Part shown: in pieces, positions 35,003 through 41,311 of the stretch
Numbering within the stretch: the first letter of the stretch is position 1
Layout of the letters: the number at the start of each line of letters is the position of its first letter
Source: Flavobacterium enshiense DK69
GTDB lineage: Bacteria > Bacteroidota > Bacteroidia > Flavobacteriales > Flavobacteriaceae
Assembly: GCF_000498495.1 (NCBI RefSeq)
Contig: NZ_AVCS01000025.1
Span: forward strand, 1-45,729
Reading direction: 5' to 3'
Length of the DNA: 45,729 bases
Notes under the pieces: generated by a model
Databases searched by the model: none
Seen by the model: only the letters and a program-made list of their open reading frames with translations
Told to the model about the DNA's origin: nothing
Program-made: the position numbers and the translations under genes

Positions 35003-35034
35003 AAAAAACGCTCCTTTTCAGGAGCGTTTTTTTT
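35001..35034. terminator. Bidirectional intrinsic terminator
   Basis: ACGCTCCT pairs with AGGAGCGT around a TTTC loop, extended by an A-run and a T-run of seven or more bases on each side. It overlaps the stop codon of the GHMP kinase and lies 26 bp before the end of the convergent ppiD-like gene, so it can end both transcripts. Confidence 0.92.
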
Positions 35035-35059
35035 ATTTATATTCAATTAGTGATTGTTC

Positions 35060-37162
35060 TTATTGAAATTCTACTCTGTTATCTTCGATAGTAGCAGCAT
35101 TCTTAAGAGCCATAACTGCTCTTCCTGAAGCTGAACCTTGACTTTGAGATTTTAGTCTTGTTACATAAGTAGCGTAATCAGGTAAAGCTGGTGCTTTTGC
35201 AACTGCTTTTGTTCTGATCATATAAACTCCCATTTCACCATCGATCAATTTAGAAGTCTTACCTGCACCTAATCCAAATGCTTTACCAACAACTTTCGGT
35301 TCATAACCTACGTTTGTAATAGATGGATTAGCAAGAGCTACCGCTACAGCGTTTGACACAGTAGCACCCGATTTCTGTGCTACAGCTTCTAATGTAGAAC
35401 CAACCATCTTAGCCTTGATCAACTCAGCTTTCTTTTTATTTTTCAAGATAGGCTCCACCATAGCTTTTGCCTGCTCCACTGACATAAGTCCAGTTTCGTT
35501 TTTAGCTTTAACTCTGGCAATGATGTGTCCTTGCATATTGTCAAATTTCTTAACATCACCTACCTCAGTGTCCTTGTTAAATGCCCAAGAAACAACCGAT
35601 CTTTGAGCTCCAACTTCTGGAAGATACTCATCCGTACCTTTAACCGATGCCGGTTTAACAGTTAACTTAGCTTCTTTTGCAACAGCTGCGAAATCTTTTT
35701 CGTTAGCGTCAGCTTCAAATTTAGTAGCTTTTGTATAGATCTGATCTGCAGTAGTTTCAGACGGCTCAATTTTTCTAGCAACTGTAGCTAATCTTACTGC
35801 ATCATATTTAGCGTCAACTTTAATAACATGGTAACCGAATTCCGTTTCAACGATTCCCATTGCTCCAACAGGATTATTGAATAAGAAATCATTAAATGGT
35901 TTTACCATCTGACCTTTAGTAACGTTATCATAAGATCCACCGTTTTGTTTAGAACCAGTATCATCTGTATTCATCATCGCTAACATTGGGAAGCTTCCCG
36001 GATTAGCTTTAACCTGAGCCAATAATTCATCTGCTTTTGCTTTTGCCTCTTCTTTAGTACGTTTAACAGCTGCAGGTGCTTTGCTTCCTTCATAAGAAAG
36101 TAAAATATGGCTAACTTTTGCTGAAGAACCTGATTGTCTTCCTAGCATTTTAGATAAACAGTAGTGACCATTGTGAATGTACGGTCCAAAAACTTCTCCT
36201 TGAGGCAAGTTGAATAATTGTTCTTGGTTTTCTAACGGTAAATCTTTTTTAGCAATATATGAAGAATCATATTTGATGTCCGAATTTGCATTTACAAACT
36301 CTTCAGCGTTAACAGCTGCTTTAAATCCAGGCAATGTATCGTTTTTACCTGTTTTATCATTATAAACAACTCTTCCTGACAACAAACCATTGATAGTAGT
36401 TTTCATTTCAGCTTCGTCAGCTGCAGAAGGTTTATTTTCGATGAAAACGAACTCGATATCTCTTGAATTTTCAGACTTATATTTTTTCTCGTTCTTCTTC
36501 ATGTAATCCATGATTTCAGAATCAGAAACTTTTACCTGATCGTCTTTAATTGTAGAATAAGCAACCGTTACAAAGTCAAAATCTATTTTGTCGTTCTCAT
36601 TGGCGTAAGCCGCTTTAGCCTCAACTTTGGTAGTCACCAATCCTGATTTGATCATGGTTGTATACATCTGCTCAGTTGCCATTTGCTCAACTTGTTTTTC
36701 AAAGTCTAACCAAGCATTCCACTGCTCCGGCTGAGAACTTTTAATAGTCGCTAAATATTCATTGAATTTATTAATGTCAAAAATTCCGGCAGAATTTAAA
36801 AACTGAGGATTTTGAGCAAAGTTAGGATTTTGCTTCATTACGTTTAACAACTGGTCCTTTCCAATTTTCAAACCTAATTTTTCGTACTCTCCCTCTAAAA
36901 GAATTCTTTTTACTTCCTGATCCCAAACTCCATTTGCAGCCTGAGTATTACTCATTCCCTGGCCATTTTTCTCTGCCATGGAAACTCTCTGTAAAAATTC
37001 CTGAGCCGAAATATCCTCACCGTTTACGCTCCCTACATTTCTTGAGGTCTGACTAAAACCTCCGTTTTGGATTACATCACCAACAACGAATGCTAATAAA
37101 CAAAACCCAATCACTCCGATAAGCAATATGGAACGTTGTCTAATTTTTGATAAAACTGCCAT
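35060..37162 (-). CDS. ppiD: Membrane-anchored PpiD/SurA-like peptidyl-prolyl isomerase
   Basis: 700 residues. A single N-terminal helix (about 12-31, SILLIGVIGFCLLAFVVGD) anchors it in the inner membrane, with the rest periplasmic. A SurA_N-type chaperone domain (about 35-190) is followed by a parvulin (PPIC) domain at about 345-455 (SSAKVSHILLSYEG, then GSFPMLAM, GGSYDNVTKGQMVKPF and TEFGYHVIKVD). A second parvulin-like, degenerate region and a long helical C-terminus complete it. It should help fold outer-membrane and secreted proteins after translocation. It is the last gene of a minus-strand run behind coaX, an outer-membrane protein gene and lptC, though a 97-bp gap may hold its own promoter. 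Confidence 0.92.
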   Translation of the reverse strand: MAVLSKIRQRSILLIGVIGFCLLAFVVGDVIQNGGFSQTSRNVGSVNGEDISAQEFLQRVSMAEKNGQGMSNTQAANGVWDQEVKRILLEGEYEKLGLKIGKDQLLNVMKQNPNFAQNPQFLNSAGIFDINKFNEYLATIKSSQPEQWNAWLDFEKQVEQMATEQMYTTMIKSGLVTTKVEAKAAYANENDKIDFDFVTVAYSTIKDDQVKVSDSEIMDYMKKNEKKYKSENSRDIEFVFIENKPSAADEAEMKTTINGLLSGRVVYNDKTGKNDTLPGFKAAVNAEEFVNANSDIKYDSSYIAKKDLPLENQEQLFNLPQGEVFGPYIHNGHYCLSKMLGRQSGSSAKVSHILLSYEGSKAPAAVKRTKEEAKAKADELLAQVKANPGSFPMLAMMNTDDTGSKQNGGSYDNVTKGQMVKPFNDFLFNNPVGAMGIVETEFGYHVIKVDAKYDAVRLATVARKIEPSETTADQIYTKATKFEADANEKDFAAVAKEAKLTVKPASVKGTDEYLPEVGAQRSVVSWAFNKDTEVGDVKKFDNMQGHIIARVKAKNETGLMSVEQAKAMVEPILKNKKKAELIKAKMVGSTLEAVAQKSGATVSNAVAVALANPSITNVGYEPKVVGKAFGLGAGKTSKLIDGEMGVYMIRTKAVAKAPALPDYATYVTRLKSQSQGSASGRAVMALKNAATIEDNRVEFQ

Positions 37163-37194
37163 TTTTATTCTAGTTAAATTTTTTGTTCAGTGGG

Positions 37195-37202
37195 CGAAAA
37201 TA
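37195..37202 (-). promoter_or_regulatory. Candidate -7 box for ppiD
   Basis: On the minus strand this reads TATTTTCG, one base off TAnnTTTG, 32 nt before the ATG at 37162. It lies in the 97-bp gap after the 61-residue gene. No -33 element is evident. Confidence 0.3.
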
Positions 37203-37259
37203 CAATTATCTATTAAATAATAAAATAGTATACAAAGTTTTTTACCCTGTTATCCTGAA

Positions 37260-37445
37260 TTATTTGTTGTTATTTTTAATTTTTTCGGAAAAACGCCTTC
37301 TAAAGAAAAACATAAATACGGCTGCTGCCGCAAAAAGAAAACTCAATATCGAATTTTCATTGTTCTGCACTCTGACAATTCCATCATATACAAATAAAAC
37401 CGCCATTATAAGATACATGTAATGTATGTACTGTAAAAATTTCAT
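37260..37445 (-). CDS. 61-residue membrane protein in the lptC-ppiD interval
   Basis: I regard this short frame as real. It begins 2 nt after the lptC stop and has an ATG start. It encodes two clean membrane segments (about 6-24, YIHYMYLIMAVLFVYDGI, and about 33-48, ILSFLFAAAAVFMFFF), joined by a short polar loop (VRVQNNENS) and closed by a positively charged tail (RRRFSEKIKNNNK), which fits the positive-inside rule with both ends cytoplasmic. I know no named family. As it is coupled to lptC it may accompany envelope or LPS-export work, but no function can be claimed. Confidence 0.75.
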   Translation of the reverse strand: MKFLQYIHYMYLIMAVLFVYDGIVRVQNNENSILSFLFAAAAVFMFFFRRRFSEKIKNNNK

Positions 37446-37447
37446 CT

Positions 37448-38005
37448 CTATTCTAATTTGGTTACTTCTCCCCTACTATTCTGCATATTAAAAACCTTGA
37501 AATCCCTGCTGAAATCAACACCCGGCCCTTCTAAATAACCGCCGGCTTCATCGGTATACTTAAAGTTTTTTTCCGTAAAAAACCATTCATTTTTCTGATC
37601 GTAATACAACTGATCCGTTTGAAGCAATTTTCCATCACTGGAAGTTATCTTCACATTACCCTGCAAATCGATAATATCCGTTCGCGCATAAGTAATGGCA
37701 TAATCGGCATCCACAAAACTTTGTTTCTGATTATCATCGTAAAGTGTCACATGAACCCCTCTAGGAAACTCGGTAAACGGATATTTCGCATTCGAATAAT
37801 CCAACATTTTGGGACTCACCAATATCGCTTTGATTTTCCCGGAATCCGTATACTTCAAATCCACATTATCCGCCTCTCCGGAAGGAGAAAACGCCACGGA
37901 ATTTATTCGCTTTACTTCCTTAAAATTACTTTCGCACGAAAAAAACACAGTCACGGCTAATACAGTGACCAACATGATTATGCTATTTTTAAGAAACACC
38001 CTCAC
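37448..38005 (-). CDS. lptC: LPS export system periplasmic protein LptC
   Basis: 185 residues, the usual LptC size. An N-terminal hydrophobic segment ends in FFSC (Cys24), so it may be a lipoprotein or a simple membrane anchor. The beta-jellyroll (about 50-180) carries repeated LPS-bridge strands: KYTDSGKIKAILVSPKM, FPRGVHVTLYDDNQ, ADYAITYARTDIIDLQGNV and the closing GPGVDFSRDFKVFNM. LptC joins the LptBFG ATPase to the periplasmic LptA bridge that carries LPS to the outer membrane. No other lpt gene is in the window. It lies 17 nt after the outer-membrane protein gene and 2 nt before the 61-residue gene, implying one transcript. Confidence 0.93.
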   Translation of the reverse strand: MRVFLKNSIIMLVTVLAVTVFFSCESNFKEVKRINSVAFSPSGEADNVDLKYTDSGKIKAILVSPKMLDYSNAKYPFTEFPRGVHVTLYDDNQKQSFVDADYAITYARTDIIDLQGNVKITSSDGKLLQTDQLYYDQKNEWFFTEKNFKYTDEAGGYLEGPGVDFSRDFKVFNMQNSRGEVTKLE

Positions 38006-38022
38006 TATCTGCCTAGATTATA

Positions 38023-39279
38023 TTAATCATATTTTGGTTTAACAAACCAACGGTCGCTCAATGATAAACCAACATTGATGGAAAAATAATTTTCCTGAAT
38101 CAGATTATTGCTTGTTGTTCCTTTTTTCCCGTATTCCAATCCTATGTTAATATTGGAAATATTGGTTCCTACTGGAAACCCAAATCCCAAACTGACAGCA
38201 GTATCCCTAATTGTCTTATCATTAAGAACCAATCCCGTATTTTCATATCGGAATCCAGCACGATACACTACACGATCAAAATAACTTGTGAATGAATTGT
38301 ATTTAGGAATATAAAACCCCCCTACAGCAAATCGCGTAGAGCTTTCAAAACTCGCACCCGGCAAATTATCCTGACTCCCTAAATCGTTACTGTCCTGGAA
38401 CGTAAATTCCGTACCTACAAACCATTTTTTACTCTTACCAAATGCCGTACCCAAAGACACTTTTGAAGGCGTTTTTATTTTTGCATCCGGCACCTCAATA
38501 TCCTCATTATCATTAACAATTTCGGTACCGTTAATCGTATAGGAAACAGTAGCAACGTTTCTTGTTTTTTCAGCATTCAGATTAGTTGGAGGCGTATAAG
38601 TCAAACTACTGGACCATTCCAGCTTATTTTGCAATTTAGTCTGATAATACAATCCTGTCACCATACCAAAACCACTGTAAATCGTTTTGTTTTTAGCTCG
38701 TGACCCCAGCGGTACCTGGGGCTCTGTTATGAACACAACTGAAGAGGTCTCCACAGTTCCGAAATTATACTGAAAATCCACACCGAAACTCAATTTAGGC
38801 GTAATCTTGTACGCCCCGCCTAAGAAAACCTTATTAAGCCCTCCTTCTCCTTCATAGGTGCTGGTTCTTGTATCTTCATCAGAAACATCGACATTTTGCA
38901 CATTATATCCCACTGATGTATAGGGAACCAATCCAAACCCGACAGCCGCTTTACCTATAGGCAATCCTATCGCAAGATAATCTATCGAAGTTCTGTTAGC
39001 TTTCTCCTCTTGCGAATCTGTTTTAAAAGTACTTTTAACGTTTGTAGCACCAATTGCTAACGATGTATATTTCAAAAATGAATAAGATGCAGGATTTTGC
39101 AAGTTAATGTGAATACTGTCTACAAACACACCAACACTTCCCATGGCCCTGTTCTCGTTTGTTCCTTTAAACTTAGCATCTCCGATTCCATAGAACGAAT
39201 AAGGTGAGGCTACACTTTCCTGAGCCAAAAGCCCAGCAGAAAAAAGCAAACTAATGCCTAAAATTATCTTTTTAATCAT
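38023..39279 (-). CDS. Outer-membrane beta-barrel protein (porin or FadL-like), function unknown
   Basis: 418 residues with a signal peptide (SAGLLAQ, cleavage after about residue 20). The rest is a run of short amphipathic strands with alternating aromatic and polar residues. It opens like OmpP1/FadL-type proteins (SPYSFYGIGDAKFKGTNENRAMGSVGV, read in pieces), and ends on the barrel strands INIGLEYGKKG and YFSINVGLSLSDRWFVK. Plug-like elements and a defined substrate are not recognisable. It overlaps the coaX stop by 8 bp and precedes lptC by 17 nt, so its position is between CoA synthesis and LPS export. An outer-membrane channel or assembly protein is likely; its cargo is not known. Confidence 0.82.
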   Translation of the reverse strand: MIKKIILGISLLFSAGLLAQESVASPYSFYGIGDAKFKGTNENRAMGSVGVFVDSIHINLQNPASYSFLKYTSLAIGATNVKSTFKTDSQEEKANRTSIDYLAIGLPIGKAAVGFGLVPYTSVGYNVQNVDVSDEDTRTSTYEGEGGLNKVFLGGAYKITPKLSFGVDFQYNFGTVETSSVVFITEPQVPLGSRAKNKTIYSGFGMVTGLYYQTKLQNKLEWSSSLTYTPPTNLNAEKTRNVATVSYTINGTEIVNDNEDIEVPDAKIKTPSKVSLGTAFGKSKKWFVGTEFTFQDSNDLGSQDNLPGASFESSTRFAVGGFYIPKYNSFTSYFDRVVYRAGFRYENTGLVLNDKTIRDTAVSLGFGFPVGTNISNINIGLEYGKKGTTSNNLIQENYFSINVGLSLSDRWFVKPKYD

Positions 39280-40006
39280 TTTCGATTTTATAATAGTGTA
39301 AATGGCTCAAACTCTCCAAAAGAAAATTTGAATTGGCAAATATGGTGTTTTTTATGTTTTTAGCCAAAAATTCGGCATCGCCTCCTGTTAAAATTACTGT
39401 TAAAACTTGATATTGCTGACGGTATTGACTTACAAATCCGTCGATTTCATTTAAAATTCCGTTAACAACTCCTGAGTGAATAGCTTCTTTTGTCGAATTT
39501 CCAATATAATGAGCCGGTTGTTCCAACTCAAGTAACGGCAATTTAGCCGTATAATTGTGAAGGGCTTCATAACGCAATCGTAGCCCTGGCGAAATGGCCC
39601 CACCCAGATAAATATTGTCTGCCGTAACAAAATCATAGGTAATGCAGGTTCCGGCATCAATTATCAAACGATTTTGATTCGGATACATAAGAGTTGCGCC
39701 GGAAGCAAGAACCATTCGATCCACCCCCAATGTCTTTGGCGTTTCGTAATTATTTTGAAAAGGGAAATTGGTTTCGGAAGAAATCACATTCAAAACTGAA
39801 TGTTTTTTTATCAAATCAACTACCTCATCATCGAGTTTTCCGACCGATGAAAGGACCGATTCTGTAATTTTTGGATTTTTTTTAAAAATATTTTCAATTT
39901 TTTTTTGCGCCTCTTCTCTCAAAAAAACATCTTGAGTTAAAATGGTATGTTTCTCAAAGACAGCAACTTTAATTCGGGTATTCCCCACATCGACGGCTAA
40001 AAGCAT
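39272..40006 (-). CDS. coaX: Type III pantothenate kinase
   Basis: 244 residues from the ATG at 40006. The open frame runs on to 40114, but the inner ATG gives the conserved start MLLAVDVGNTRIKVAVF with the ASKHA phosphate-1 motif (D6), and the upstream extension runs into the tRNA promoter. CoaX phosphorylates pantothenate at the first step of CoA synthesis and is insensitive to CoA feedback. Other marks are TPKTLGVDRMVLASGA, LIIDAGTCITYDFV (second Asp), GGAISPGLRLR and VILTGGDAEFLA. It leads the coaX - outer-membrane protein - lptC - small protein run, overlapping the next gene by 8 bp. Confidence 0.96.
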   Translation of the reverse strand: MLLAVDVGNTRIKVAVFEKHTILTQDVFLREEAQKKIENIFKKNPKITESVLSSVGKLDDEVVDLIKKHSVLNVISSETNFPFQNNYETPKTLGVDRMVLASGATLMYPNQNRLIIDAGTCITYDFVTADNIYLGGAISPGLRLRYEALHNYTAKLPLLELEQPAHYIGNSTKEAIHSGVVNGILNEIDGFVSQYRQQYQVLTVILTGGDAEFLAKNIKNTIFANSNFLLESLSHLHYYKIEND

Positions 40007-40025
40007 ATTTTCTGGATTGTGAAAA

Positions 40026-40033
40026 CAAAGATA
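40026..40033 (-). promoter_or_regulatory. Candidate -7 box for coaX
   Basis: On the minus strand this reads TATCTTTG, a perfect TAnnTTTG match, 19 nt before the coaX ATG at 40006. It lies back to back with the tRNA-Phe promoter, so the two divergent start sites are only about 70 bp apart. Confidence 0.55.
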
Positions 40034-40058
40034 CAAATTGATTTTTTTAAAAAATTGT

Positions 40059-40089
40059 TTTGGATAAATGAAAAATGACTCTATATTTG
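40059..40089 (+). promoter_or_regulatory. tRNA-Phe promoter with complete -33 and -7 elements
   Basis: TTTG (40059-40062), a 19-nt spacer and TATATTTG (40082-40089) match the Bacteroidota primary-sigma consensus exactly. It is one of only two complete copies in the window; the other is at the right edge. Transcription would start near 40095, leaving about 40 nt for RNase P to remove. Confidence 0.85.
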
Positions 40090-40136
40090 CACTCGCAATC
40101 AGCAAGCAACACACGCTTAACGAAAGCAGACATAAT

Positions 40137-40209
40137 GGTGCCTTAGCTCAGTTGGTAGAGCAATGGACTGAAAATCCATGTGTCCCTGGTTCGATTCCTG
40201 GAGGCACCA
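40137..40209 (+). tRNA. tRNA-Phe (anticodon GAA)
   Basis: A complete 73-nt cloverleaf. The acceptor stem GGTGCCT pairs with AGGCACC (40137-40143 with 40202-40208), with discriminator A. The D-arm is GCTC-AGTTGGTA-GAGC, the anticodon arm ATGGA-CTGAAAA-TCCAT with anticodon GAA, and the T-arm CCTGG-TTCGATT-CCTGG. The 3' CCA is not encoded. A consensus promoter precedes it and an intrinsic terminator follows 4 nt later, so it is a single-gene unit. Confidence 0.98.
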
Positions 40210-40213
40210 CATC

Positions 40214-40242
40214 AAAAACCACTCTTTACGAGTGGTTTTTTT
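40214..40242 (+). terminator. Intrinsic terminator after tRNA-Phe
   Basis: ACCACTC pairs with GAGTGGT around a TTTAC loop, preceded by AAAA and followed by seven T. It lies 4 nt after the tRNA 3' end. Confidence 0.9.
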
Positions 40243-40357
40243 GTTTATACCCAATAAAAAAACACAACAACTACCACTCCTCTTTTCACCTGCTTTTTTA
40301 AACACCTTACAATTAATTATCAGGCATTTAAACTTACAAAGTCAGTCATTTTCAACA

Positions 40358-40365
40358 TAATTTTG
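40358..40365 (+). promoter_or_regulatory. Candidate -7 box for the DUF4239 gene
   Basis: TAATTTTG is a perfect TAnnTTTG match, followed by CA. It would give a leader of about 65 nt to the ATG at 40436. No -33 TTTG is seen. The stretch 40243-40435 otherwise holds no gene I can support. Confidence 0.4.
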
Positions 40366-40435
40366 CAATTTTTTCGTACTTTTAAGTGATAAAATTTAAA
40401 CAGTGCTAACCACTGTTTTTAAGAAAGATTAGAAG

Positions 40436-41239
40436 ATGGCACTGGACAATGTTCCTATCTGGCTCTTTTTTTTACTGACATGTCTGTTGGTGGTTCTTTG
40501 TATTGAGGGAGGCTATCGAATTGGCGCCAAAGTCCACAAAAAATCCCTCGAAGAAAAAGAATCCCCCGTATCAGGCATTTCAGGTTCTATTTTGGGATTA
40601 CTTGCCTTCATTTTGGTCTTCACATTTAACATCGTATCTGAACGTTATGACACAAAAAGAGCCATTGTACGTGAGGAAGCCGCATCGATTCGGGACGTAT
40701 GGTTAAGATCAGAGTTTCTTGAAGAGCCAAACCGCGGCAAAAGCCAAAAATTAATTAAAGAATATTTGAACATACGCGTCAATCTTCCCCAAATCCATGA
40801 ATCTTTTCAAGAGAAAACAATAAGAATCGAAAAAGCAATCAGCCAGTCTTTAAAAATCCACAACCAACTTTTCGACATAGCCGTTTCCAATGGAAAAAAG
40901 GACCTGAACTCGGATATAGGCGCCCTATACGTTGAATCCGTAAACGAAATGATCAATATGCACCATAAAAGAGTAGCTATCTCTTGGCAGGCCAGGATTC
41001 CAAACCTATTTTGGTTAGTCCTTTATATCCTCATCGTTCTCTCCATGTTTTCGGTTGGCTACCAAATGGCCATTGCCGGTTCCACCCGATCATGGTCAAC
41101 CCTTATCTTAGCAATCTCTTTTTCTTTAGTAATAACTTTGATTGCAGTATTGGACCGTCCGCAGAACAATTTTATAAGGGTTTCCCAACAGCCCATGGTC
41201 GATTTGCAGAAATTTATCAATTCAAAACCAACAAATTAA
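40436..41239 (+). CDS. Bestrophin-like DUF4239 membrane protein
   Basis: 267 residues with two N-terminal helices (about 7-23 and 47-67) and two C-terminal helices (about 186-206 and 212-232) around a long helical cytoplasmic or periplasmic middle. The phrase GLLAFILVFTFNIVSERYDTKRAIVREEAASIRDVWLR, taken in parts, is the DUF4239 hallmark: a small-residue helix followed by RYDxKRxxVxEEAxxI. This family resembles bestrophins in topology and may form ion channels, but no member is well characterised to my knowledge. It appears monocistronic and is convergent with the AsmA-like gene. Confidence 0.8.
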   Translation: MALDNVPIWLFFLLTCLLVVLCIEGGYRIGAKVHKKSLEEKESPVSGISGSILGLLAFILVFTFNIVSERYDTKRAIVREEAASIRDVWLRSEFLEEPNRGKSQKLIKEYLNIRVNLPQIHESFQEKTIRIEKAISQSLKIHNQLFDIAVSNGKKDLNSDIGALYVESVNEMINMHHKRVAISWQARIPNLFWLVLYILIVLSMFSVGYQMAIAGSTRSWSTLILAISFSLVITLIAVLDRPQNNFIRVSQQPMVDLQKFINSKPTN

Positions 41240-41311
41240 AATACAGTTGTTTTCTTTTGAAAAACTGGCAAACCCAAACATTTGATTTTAAACCAAGTCA
41301 GTATTATAAAT

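Noticed and set aside
40007..40114. 36-residue N-terminal extension of CoaX
   Set aside because: The family starts at MLLAVDVGNT (ATG at 40006), and the extension would cover the -7 box of coaX and the tRNA promoter.
40068..40301. Plus-strand frame of 77 codons over the tRNA-Phe gene
   Set aside because: Its middle (GALAQLVEQWTENPC) is the translation of the tRNA itself, a common false protein. The tRNA cloverleaf, promoter and terminator explain the DNA fully.
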